32,835 nucleotides of DNA, from the NCBI GenBank assembly GCA_026987955.1, contig JALSME010000094.1, positions 1 through 32,835 on the forward strand, read 5' to 3'. Shown here piece by piece: positions 26,048 through 32,835 of this stretch. Within the stretch, counting starts at the first letter, position 1; every line of letters starts with the position of its first letter. A model generated the notes under the pieces. That model was not told the origin of the DNA. It did not search any database and was given only the letters and a program-made list of their open reading frames with translations. Both the position numbers and the translations under genes were made by a program. Source of the DNA: Sulfurospirillum sp. (GTDB lineage Bacteria; Campylobacterota; Campylobacteria; Campylobacterales; Sulfurospirillaceae).

Positions 26048-27957
26048 AACTGATACTCCAATCCAATCCAGAAGGACCTATCTATATTTGGTATATCATC
26101 TAAAAATGTAAAACTATTTGTTAGTGGATTATAGCTTACATAATCACTCTTTAAAGCCTTATCCAATAGATTTATACCCTTTAGATAAAAGTTCAAACTT
26201 CTTGAATAATTATATGTTATAGTAGAGTTCAAATTCCAGCCATCAGGGACACTTTTTTCTCCATATGCATATGCAATGGAGTTATATATATCTACTCCTC
26301 CAAACCTGTTGTATAATGTGATATACCCTCCAAAGTCATTACTATATCTATCGATAGTTTTTTCACTATAATCAGCTGCTACTGCCCAACTACCAAAATC
26401 TAATCTATCACTATTTTGAAATCTATATGATGCATCTAATGATATAGTATCAAATATACTTTTAAAGTTTTGGTTATGAAATCCGCTAAGATCCCTATAT
26501 ATTGACTTATCAGATATTGTTCTTCCCAATAAAATTGAGTATTTTAAATCATTCATTTTCCATACTGCTTTTGTAGATAGCCCATAAGCTATCGAGGGCT
26601 TAATACTTCTTAGAGCCCCATAGTCTAAATCATTCATAAGCAACACAGTACTTGTAGGGAAAAATTGTCCATATGAAAGAAATGTTTTTTGCATAAAATT
26701 ATCTTTTTTATATATATGCCCAACTCTTCCACCATTTATGAACCTACTTTTTATATTTGCCTCTTCTTTGTAATACTGTGTATTTATAGAAAATATGGCT
26801 GAATTATAGCTGTCAATATCATGTGTCAACTCAGCAAATAATGATGTAATATTCTCACTATTATATTCCATAATGTTAGTATAGTCTACGCCACCAAGAT
26901 TATATTTACTAAAATCAAATTTTTTAAATCTATTGCTAAATCCTAACAATATAGAAGTTTCATCGAATTTAATTTTTTTTGTAAGTTTTAGATCTAATTG
27001 ATGCTCTTTTATCTTAGTATTGATGGTATAGTAAGGTATATAAAATGGTGCTGTTGCTATCTTGCGAAAACCAAGTGGGGAACTAGAGCTATCTTGGAGT
27101 TTGCTTTCAAAGTATGTATAATTTAGTATAAACTTCAAACTTTTATCTGTAGAATCATATGTGTAAGATGGCGAGAAGTATGTAAAATCTATATTATTGT
27201 TATCAGGAGTCATATCAAAACTCAATCCTGCAAAGTTATCTAGTTTTGAATTTAATAAATGAATATCTATCTTTGAGTTTTCTTGTGAGAACTGAGTAAA
27301 TAGTTGAAAAAAATCTTTATCTCTTGATAGTTCGCTGCCTTGATTGTACTGTTTTTGATTGTTTAAATTGGCATAATTTACATATGAAAAGTAAGAAAAG
27401 TCTTCTAATTCCTCAGCACTATAAAAGTAAGAATCTAAAGAATTTCTACTTCCAATAGAAGCACCTATGACTTTACTATTTTCTCTTTCTGGCGTTTTAG
27501 TATAGGCCTTTATTACTACAACTGAAGGCTCTATTGCTATCTCATATGATGGAATACTATGATATATCTCAATGTGATCAATATAGTCTATACTTGTCTG
27601 ACCAAAAATACGAATTCCACTACCAAAAAGAGGAGTAACTACCTCTCTATCGTTTATAAAAAGTCTAATATTTGAAGGTGATGCAATTTGAAATGGACGA
27701 TAAAATGGATCATTTGTTCCATAATTATCTAGTTTATTTTTTAAAAAAGGAATCTTATCAATAAGCTCACCAAAAGATTTTACTTTCATCCTGTCTAAAT
27801 CTTCTCTAGTAAAGATAGATATATATCCTGCTGTCTCTTTTTTTGTGTAGTTTGATAAATCATCTCTACTTTGAAGATTGTCAAGTAGCATATCAATACT
27901 TGTTGCATTTAACATTATAACTAGCAAGCAAAAAACTCCAAAAATTCTAAACAACAA
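26044..27957 (-). CDS. TonB-dependent outer-membrane receptor
   Basis: About 637 residues. I place the start at one of two adjacent TTGs (27957 or 27954) just after AGGAAGG; this gives a normal signal peptide (LFRIFGVFCLLVIMLNATS). A TTG at 27990 is open but lacks a ribosome site. A plug domain (about 30-150) has FTREDLDRMKVKSFGELIDKI, NIRLFINDREVV and IDHIEIYHSIP. A beta-barrel of alternating strands follows, ending in an aromatic residue (FWIGLEYQF), the outer-membrane assembly signal. No clear TonB box is seen. Substrate unknown; it is followed by the periplasmic protein and the cyclase. Confidence 0.85.
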   Translation of the reverse strand: MLFRIFGVFCLLVIMLNATSIDMLLDNLQSRDDLSNYTKKETAGYISIFTREDLDRMKVKSFGELIDKIPFLKNKLDNYGTNDPFYRPFQIASPSNIRLFINDREVVTPLFGSGIRIFGQTSIDYIDHIEIYHSIPSYEIAIEPSVVVIKAYTKTPERENSKVIGASIGSRNSLDSYFYSAEELEDFSYFSYVNYANLNNQKQYNQGSELSRDKDFFQLFTQFSQENSKIDIHLLNSKLDNFAGLSFDMTPDNNNIDFTYFSPSYTYDSTDKSLKFILNYTYFESKLQDSSSSPLGFRKIATAPFYIPYYTINTKIKEHQLDLKLTKKIKFDETSILLGFSNRFKKFDFSKYNLGGVDYTNIMEYNSENITSLFAELTHDIDSYNSAIFSINTQYYKEEANIKSRFINGGRVGHIYKKDNFMQKTFLSYGQFFPTSTVLLMNDLDYGALRSIKPSIAYGLSTKAVWKMNDLKYSILLGRTISDKSIYRDLSGFHNQNFKSIFDTISLDASYRFQNSDRLDFGSWAVAADYSEKTIDRYSNDFGGYITLYNRFGGVDIYNSIAYAYGEKSVPDGWNLNSTITYNYSRSLNFYLKGINLLDKALKSDYVSYNPLTNSFTFLDDIPNIDRSFWIGLEYQF

Positions 27958-28094
27958 CCTTCCTAATTGATAAATTATATTTCTAAACAAAAAGACTATA
28001 TCAAAAAATCAATTAAAAATAACTTTTTTATAAACTCTACTATCCATAAGCATAAATTAAAGTTATTTAGGTATACTTTCATCTCTTAATCAGT

Positions 28095-28170
28095 GGCCTG
28101 ATAGCTCAGTCGGTAGAGCAGATGACTGAAAATCATCGTGTCCTTGGTTCGATTCCGAGTCAGGCCACCA
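28095..28170 (+). tRNA. tRNA-Phe (GAA)
   Basis: A 76-base cloverleaf with acceptor stem GGCCTGA/TCAGGCC, D-loop AGCTCAGTCGGTAGAGC, anticodon arm GATGACTGAAAATCATC with GAA, T-arm GGTTCGATTCC, and an encoded CCA end. Confidence 0.97.
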
Positions 28171-28213
28171 CTCCTTTTGAAAATATAGAAACAAATTCAT
28201 TATATGTAAAGAC

Positions 28214-28266
28214 TTCAAACAGATAACTCTAATAGCCTATCATCAATTAATTTTTATCTGTTTGAA
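28214..28266 (+). repeat. 13-bp perfect inverted repeat upstream of argO
   Basis: TTCAAACAGATAA (28214-28226) and its exact inverse (28254-28266) are separated by 27 bases between tRNA-Phe and the argO remnant. The right arm is followed by a T-rich stretch, so it may end the tRNA transcript or control argO. Confidence 0.5.
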
Positions 28267-28290
28267 TATCTTTTTTATTGGGAGCCTACC

Positions 28291-29160
28291 ATCACTGCTT
28301 TTATACAAGGTTTTTTAGTTAGTATCGGTCTTATAGCTGCGATTGGTGCACAAAATATCTATGTACTTAAGCGAGGCCTTCTAAAAGAGTCTGTTTTTGC
28401 TGTAGCTCTTACTTGCTCACTTATAGATGCTCTTTTTATTAGACTTCTTGCATAACCCCTTGTAGTCTCAGAGAAATTAGAAGTAGTGAGATTGTGCAAA
28501 ACCTTTTTTGAGTAATAGCCGTAGCTATTGCGATGAAAAATTTTGTGCAAGATTGCTACTTCTAATTTCTCCCTGCGGGCAACTCATAGATAAGTTTGAG
28601 CTTCGTTAGCTTATCTCATCCGTAGCTACGGCTACGCAAGAGATAAACTGCCTCACTCAAACTTATCTATGAGTTGCTGAGACTGCAAGGGGTTATGCAA
28701 GAAGTCTATTGTTTCTGGCGTCAAAGGCTTGGGTAAATTTTTAGAGATTTTTCCCTCTTTTATAACATATATAACTTGGTTTGGTATTGTATTTTTAGTA
28801 GCATATGGAATCATGGCTCTAAAATCAGCTGCATCGAAGCACTCAATAACTGTAGATACCAACTCAAATAAAAAAGCAACTTCGGCTATAGTATTGACCC
28901 TGTTTTCACTCTCTTTTTTAAATCCTCATGTCTATATTGATACACTCATACTCATAGGAACTATAGGTAGCAAATACATAGGCACTGATCAAAACTTTTT
29001 TGTTATAGGTGCTATATCTGCCTCTTTTATCTGGTTTTTCTCTTTGGCTTATGGGAGTAGAGTTTTGATACCACTATTTAAAAAACCCATAACTTGGAAG
29101 TTTTTAGATCTTTTTACTGCATTGATTATGTTTTTTGTAGCATATTCACTTGTGGCTTAA
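28291..29160 (+). pseudogene. argO: argO/LysE-family amino acid exporter, interrupted by structured element copy 2
   Basis: Codons 28291-28440 encode the N-terminus (TAFIQGFLVSIGLIAAIGAQ, then NIYVLKRGLL and SLIDALFI). After the insertion at 28441-28707 the frame resumes at SGVKGLGKFLEIFPSF and runs to LNPHVYIDTLILIGTIG, ASFIWFFSLAYGSR and the TAA at 29158-29160. Removing the insertion and one ATT copy restores LFIVSGV exactly in line with the LysE family (E. coli LICAGIFG). The rest of the frame is intact, so the disruption looks recent. The expected start is ATC at 28291 behind GGGAG rather than ATG, a second possible lesion. Intact, it would export arginine or lysine. Confidence 0.88.
28441..28707 (-). 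mobile_element. Structured non-coding element, copy 2, inserted in argO
   Basis: A 267-bp element flanked by ATT at 28438-28440 and 28708-28710, a 3-bp target duplication. Outer arms 28441-28471 and 28677-28707 pair over 31 positions with one mismatch (T28463/G28685). Relative to copies 1 and 3 it is inverted: hairpin B (28472-28570) comes first, then linker CCCTGCGGG, then hairpin A (28579-28677). On the minus strand hairpin A has TGAGGCA facing AACGAAG and hairpin B has CAATCTT facing AATCTCA, the same internal loops as copy 1. The core GCAATCTTGCACAAAA is identical to copy 1. Apical palindrome CCGTAGCTACGG lies at 28620-28631. It contains no transposase and is probably non-autonomous. The 3-bp ANT-type duplication would suit IS5/ISL2-group transposases, which is only a suggestion. 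Confidence 0.85.
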
Positions 29161-29167
29161 ATTCAGG

Positions 29168-30571
29168 TTATGACTTTTTATTTTTATCTTGCATATGCTT
29201 GATTTGCCACTTTAGGCTCTTGTATCTAAGCTTGCTTCTTATATGTTTTATCTTCTCTATATCTTCCATATTGACGCTTATTGGGGTATGTTCTATGTCG
29301 TCACCCTCTCCAAAGTCTATATTATCTGCCTTTTTAAGCATAATTTTTTGCGAAGGAAAAACACTTCTATGTCCAGTGATAAGAAAAGCAATAACAACAC
29401 TAACAGCAACATAATGAGATATTTGAGTACCAAAAAGCTCAACTGCCATAATAATAGAAGCTATTGGTGAGTTTGTAGTTCCTGCTAATACACTCACAAA
29501 CCCAAGAGCTGCAAATAAAGCGACATTGTCACCTATAATATGCCCAACAAGCACACCACTTGTAGCGCCTACAAAGAAAATTGGAGTGATAATACCACCA
29601 CTTCCTCCAGCACCCAATGTAAGAGCAGTAAAAATTGTTTTTAAAATAAAATCATACCAGTGAATACCATCAGAAAGAACAACTTCAGCCCTAAAAGCTT
29701 CTGAAATAGTATCTAGACCCAAACCTAAGTATTTATCGGAAATAAAGTAAGAAAAAAGAGCCATCGCTGTACCAATCGCAAATGCCTTTACATATCTACT
29801 GTATGACAATTTGGTTATAAATGCTTCAATTTTATGAACAACGGTAATAAATGAGTCCGAAACAAACCCAAAAAATACAGCTGCTAAGACAACTTGTCCA
29901 ATTAAAACTAAATTTAAATCTAAGCTTCTAAAAAAATCTATATCATAGTAAGTGTATTCCACTCCTAAAAATTGTGCCGTTGTAAATGCTGCAAACCCCG
30001 CAATAAAAGAGGGTAAAAGAACATCATACATAATTACGCCAATAATTAGAACTTCTATTCCAAAAATAGCTCCTGCGATTGGAGTACCAAAGACTGAAGC
30101 AAAACCAGCACTAATACCACAAATAACAAGCTTTTTCTTATCTCTATCGGAGAAATTTAAAATCATCGCAGTAAACGATGCAGCACCAGCACCAATTTGT
30201 GCTCCTGGTCCCTCTTTACCGACAGAACCACCAGCAAAAATAGTTATAATTGTTGCTACAAGTTTTACAGGTATAACTTTAATATTTATATGTCCATTTT
30301 TCTTGTGAACTGCTTCAATTACCTTCTCTGTTCCATGTCCCGTTGCAGTCTTATCAAAAGTTCTCACAATCCAAATAGTTAAAATTAAAGCAAAAGGAAG
30401 TAAAAAATAATACTCAAATGGAAGTTCACCTCTACTTGCCTCAGCAGTATGTAAAAGCTTTAAAAATATAGACATCAGGGCACCTATCATTATCCCGATA
30501 ATCGAAGATAAAAAAAGCCACTTTGAGACACTAAAAAATATAACAGTTTGCTCAGCTAGGTGTTTTCTCAC
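29168..30571 (-). CDS. ClC family chloride channel / antiporter
   Basis: 467 residues from a GTG start, with about 10-12 hydrophobic segments. ClC signatures: GSVGKEGPGAQIGA, with the gating Glu of the GxEGP motif near residue 120; GTPIAGAIFGIEVL; and GGSGGIITPIFFVGATSG, the GxFxP-like anion-binding loop. The first selectivity loop reads GHGTEKV rather than GSGIP, so coupling and ion preference are uncertain. There is no C-terminal CBS pair; the tail is a short charged region. It converges on the argO remnant with 7 bases between stops. Confidence 0.93.
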   Translation of the reverse strand: MRKHLAEQTVIFFSVSKWLFLSSIIGIMIGALMSIFLKLLHTAEASRGELPFEYYFLLPFALILTIWIVRTFDKTATGHGTEKVIEAVHKKNGHINIKVIPVKLVATIITIFAGGSVGKEGPGAQIGAGAASFTAMILNFSDRDKKKLVICGISAGFASVFGTPIAGAIFGIEVLIIGVIMYDVLLPSFIAGFAAFTTAQFLGVEYTYYDIDFFRSLDLNLVLIGQVVLAAVFFGFVSDSFITVVHKIEAFITKLSYSRYVKAFAIGTAMALFSYFISDKYLGLGLDTISEAFRAEVVLSDGIHWYDFILKTIFTALTLGAGGSGGIITPIFFVGATSGVLVGHIIGDNVALFAALGFVSVLAGTTNSPIASIIMAVELFGTQISHYVAVSVVIAFLITGHRSVFPSQKIMLKKADNIDFGEGDDIEHTPISVNMEDIEKIKHIRSKLRYKSLKWQIKHMQDKNKKS

Positions 30572-30677
30572 AATAATTCTTTATAGTATTAGTCTTATTT
30601 GAAATTATAATACTTTTAGTACTCAAAGTAAATGGCAAAATAGGCTTTTTTCAATATTTATCGTCTATTTGTATAAA

Positions 30678-32531
30678 TTAGACCCAATTTTCTCTTTTTT
30701 CACTATTATCTACCTCTCTTCCCATACTTTGATGTAGATTCCAATAATAATTAACAAAAGATTTCACTGCTGAATTAGTAGACATGTAAAATCCATCTTC
30801 TTTAATTGCATATTGTGACAAAAATTCATCCGCATCTTTTTTTGCAAGATAGTGTGAGGCTAAATTTTCATATGTTTTGACATACCATGCTTTTAACTTG
30901 TTATAAGACTTATCACTCATGTCTATCTCTAATTTATCGGTAAAACTTAAAACTTTTGTTTCAAAAAGCCCTTCTAAATGAATAAGTCCTTCGCAGTAGT
31001 ATGGTTGAACTTCATCTGTTTTCATCCATGCTATTAGTCCAACTGAGCGTTTTATCAAGTCTGCTAGAACATACTCTTTGCAACTTTTATCTTCATTCAT
31101 AAAAAATGCCATAAGTCCACCAGTAGTCGCTTTAAACTCCTCTATATTTTTAAAAACTCCACTTTGATTCATTTGATTTTCAGTATCATTGTCAAGCCAT
31201 AAAATGTGCCCATACTCATGCCCAATAGTTGTTATTTCATAGACCTTATGCCAAATTGCTGGTTTTTTAAAAACTAATTCTCTCTCTTTGTGCATAAACT
31301 CTTTTCCAAAAATTTTATTTTGAATCTTTAAAAATGGTTTTGCTTTTATAGAATCAAGTATATTATCTGAAAATGCATATATTTTTTTACCCTCTTCTTT
31401 GCTTACTTGTTCATCATTTGGCACTACTTGTGCTGAAAACAGTCCATTAAATTCTGCTCCATAAAAAAGGGCTGGACGACCTATATATAGTCCAACTCGC
31501 TCCAAGTTAGAAACACTGAGGTCTAAAACTTTTTTCTTATTCTTGCCTACTTTTTCAAATACTCTACTATACATGCTAAGTATATTTTTATATGTCACAT
31601 CTGCCCCAATATTTTCAGGATTTGAAATGCGAACATCCCACTCTAGTGCTACTGCTTTTCTGTAGTGGTCCTCATAATACTCTAAGGGGTGTCCCACCTG
31701 AATTGGACCTGTAACATGCATCCAAGTTCTATCAACTTCTTGCCATCTCTGTATTAATTTTGTTTGGTCAGTCTCTCCAAATGCCTCTTTTAAACTATTG
31801 AAATAAGATATGTATTGATCCTTTTGATTGGTATCACTATCTTCAAGACATCTTAATCTTGCTATAGTTTGTGTCAATGCTTTTATAACTTCATCTACCT
31901 CTTCTTTGAAGAAACTTGCATATGAAAGTACCTTATAATTGTCATTTTCTCTTACTAAAACCGAGTATGATCTATCTGCTTTATTTCCAAATTCATCTAT
32001 ATCATAAAGTTTTTGCTTATCAAGGTATGCTATAACATCATCTCCAAATCTATCTTTTAACTCTGGATTAATCTCATTAATTATATGTTTAGTCCAACTA
32101 CTCTGCCACTGACTAAGTAAAACTCCTACCTTATGCACACCTTTTAATAGCTCTCTATAAAACTCATTTAAAAGTTTTTTTTCTTCAATCACATTTAAAA
32201 GCTTACTATGACGATTTAGATAAAACTCTTTTACCCAAATATATGCTATCTCTTTGACCTCATCTATCTTTTTATCACTAAATCTCTCTTTAGTAAGAGA
32301 CTGGACTAGCTGCTCATCTCTAAGAGATATGAGCCTTGTAAGAGCAGAAAGTCTATTTTCATTGTTTAGAGTTAAACCTACTTTTTGTAAAAAAGTATCA
32401 ACAAAAACTCTCATCTGCTTAAAACCGCAACTCTTATCTTCAACTATCTGGAAACACTCTCCAAGCTCTTTTTGTTTAATTCCTACTATTTTGTACAACT
32501 CTTTTAAGTCATCTGTAAAATTTTTACTCAT
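30678..32531 (-). CDS. ciaB: CiaB-like protein with zinc-metallopeptidase motif
   Basis: 617 residues, close to the roughly 610 of Campylobacter CiaB, which it resembles along its length. No signal peptide or membrane segment. A zincin-type HEYGH lies in TTIGHEYGHILWLDNDTE near residue 436, with a likely third ligand Glu in NIEEFKATTGGLMAFF about 25 residues on. The remainder is helical. CiaB was named for Campylobacter invasion, but homologues occur in free-living relatives, so a housekeeping peptidase role is more likely here. Structured element copy 3 begins only 24 bases upstream of the ATG, within the expected promoter or leader. Confidence 0.8.
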   Translation of the reverse strand: MSKNFTDDLKELYKIVGIKQKELGECFQIVEDKSCGFKQMRVFVDTFLQKVGLTLNNENRLSALTRLISLRDEQLVQSLTKERFSDKKIDEVKEIAYIWVKEFYLNRHSKLLNVIEEKKLLNEFYRELLKGVHKVGVLLSQWQSSWTKHIINEINPELKDRFGDDVIAYLDKQKLYDIDEFGNKADRSYSVLVRENDNYKVLSYASFFKEEVDEVIKALTQTIARLRCLEDSDTNQKDQYISYFNSLKEAFGETDQTKLIQRWQEVDRTWMHVTGPIQVGHPLEYYEDHYRKAVALEWDVRISNPENIGADVTYKNILSMYSRVFEKVGKNKKKVLDLSVSNLERVGLYIGRPALFYGAEFNGLFSAQVVPNDEQVSKEEGKKIYAFSDNILDSIKAKPFLKIQNKIFGKEFMHKERELVFKKPAIWHKVYEITTIGHEYGHILWLDNDTENQMNQSGVFKNIEEFKATTGGLMAFFMNEDKSCKEYVLADLIKRSVGLIAWMKTDEVQPYYCEGLIHLEGLFETKVLSFTDKLEIDMSDKSYNKLKAWYVKTYENLASHYLAKKDADEFLSQYAIKEDGFYMSTNSAVKSFVNYYWNLHQSMGREVDNSEKRENWV

Positions 32532-32555
32532 TTTTTCTCTCTTTTAGTTATAATA

Positions 32556-32822
32556 TAGCCATCCAAGAACAAACTAAGGCATACTAGCGATAAGAGAAGT
32601 ATGCAATTGCGAGGCAAAAGGTTGCAAGAGCTACTAGTAGCTTTAAAACCTTTTAACGAAGTCAAGTGTATGCTTCTCTTATCGTCCTTTGGATAAGTCA
32701 TAAGTAAGCAATCTGCAAAGTATCTATCTCTCACCTTTACTAGTAAAGGCTTCAAGATAGCTACTTCACATCTCACTCACTTATGACTTACTAGTATACC
32801 TTAGTTTGTTCTTGGATGGCTA
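32556..32822 (+). mobile_element. Structured non-coding element, copy 3
   Basis: Outer arms 32556-32587 and 32791-32822 pair over 32 positions with one mismatch (C32580/A32798); pairing may extend two more bases each side. Hairpin A (32588-32684) has CGAGGCA facing AACGAAG and apical palindrome AGCTACTAGTAGCT (32629-32642). Hairpin B (32694-32790) has CAATCTG facing CATCTCA and apical palindrome CCTTTACTAGTAAAGG (32734-32749). Order, loop sizes and mismatch polarity match copies 1 and 2, while stems are different sequences. No clear target duplication; the exact ends are uncertain by a few bases. It lies directly upstream of ciaB. Confidence 0.72.
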
Positions 32823-32835
32823 TAAAGCCAGCATT

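Noticed and set aside
28359-28550. Minus-strand ORF running from element copy 2 into argO
   Set aside because: It is made of element hairpin and antisense argO sequence; no gene-like features.
28579-28677. Integron attC-like site (GTTA and TAAC in an imperfect palindrome)
   Set aside because: The GTTA and TAAC segments are not the ends of the palindrome, lack the attC core pattern, and there is no cassette array or integrase.
28436-28709. TA rather than ATT as the duplicated target of element copy 2
   Set aside because: A TA duplication is also possible on paper because the arms continue into TA, but restoring the site would add a residue (LFIIVSG) relative to the family; ATT gives exact ArgO spacing.
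28653-28862. Minus-strand ORF across the right end of element copy 2
   Set aside because: Chance ORF antisense to argO.

Overview
The window is AT-rich and gene-dense. Its gene content points to a free-living Campylobacterota (Epsilonproteobacteria) chromosome of the Sulfurimonas type. The signs are a CiaB homologue, petABC with a di-haem cytochrome c subunit, short MurD and PgeF proteins, many TTG starts, and a sulfur/metal-handling TusA-MerT-MerP cluster. The assignment rests on protein character only; no rRNA is present.

Layout. 1-105 is the 3' end of an unidentified Cys-rich gene. 127-392 is a structured non-coding element. 477-1646 is nnrS behind a near-ideal FNR-type class II promoter. 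1643-3050 (minus) is ribE-pgeF-small ORF. 3156-6294 is a chemoreceptor plus an MFS transporter, followed by mnmG (6328-8229). 8412-11026 is petABC, the cytochrome bc1 complex, closed by a bidirectional hairpin terminator. 11097-15805 (minus) is gpmI-fabG-acpP-fabF-accA, divergent from mraY-murD (15878-18132). 18125-20197 (minus) is a double-cubane-cluster-type dehydratase component with its ATPase activator. 20364-22397 (minus) is a YyaL/DUF255 thioredoxin-domain protein. 22557-24492 is a Tat-exported transglutaminase-like protein, a TusA-MerT fusion and a MerP-like protein. 24479-27957 (minus) is a TonB-dependent receptor, a small periplasmic protein and a diguanylate cyclase. Then come tRNA-Phe, a broken argO, a ClC channel, ciaB and a third structured element.

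Main discovery. Three non-coding elements (127-392, 28441-28707, 32556-32822; about 266 bp each) share one architecture. Each has an outer inverted repeat of about 31-33 bp enclosing two large hairpins, each hairpin interrupted by a 7x7 internal loop. The internal-loop sequences are conserved among copies (TGAGGCA facing AACGAAG; CAATCTT facing AATCTCA). The stems, including the outer ends, share no evident sequence between copies although each is self-complementary. All three carry one C/A mismatch at the same place in the outer stem with the same polarity. The middle copy interrupts argO with a 3-bp ATT duplication, so the family is mobile or was recently. This is the reverse of a normal MITE family, where ends are conserved and the interior varies.

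A second genome-scale signal is a dispersed palindrome built on TACATGTA (full form GCTCTACATGTAGAGC). It occurs ten times, mostly inside genes, and where it falls in one frame it writes the peptide ALHVE into unrelated proteins.
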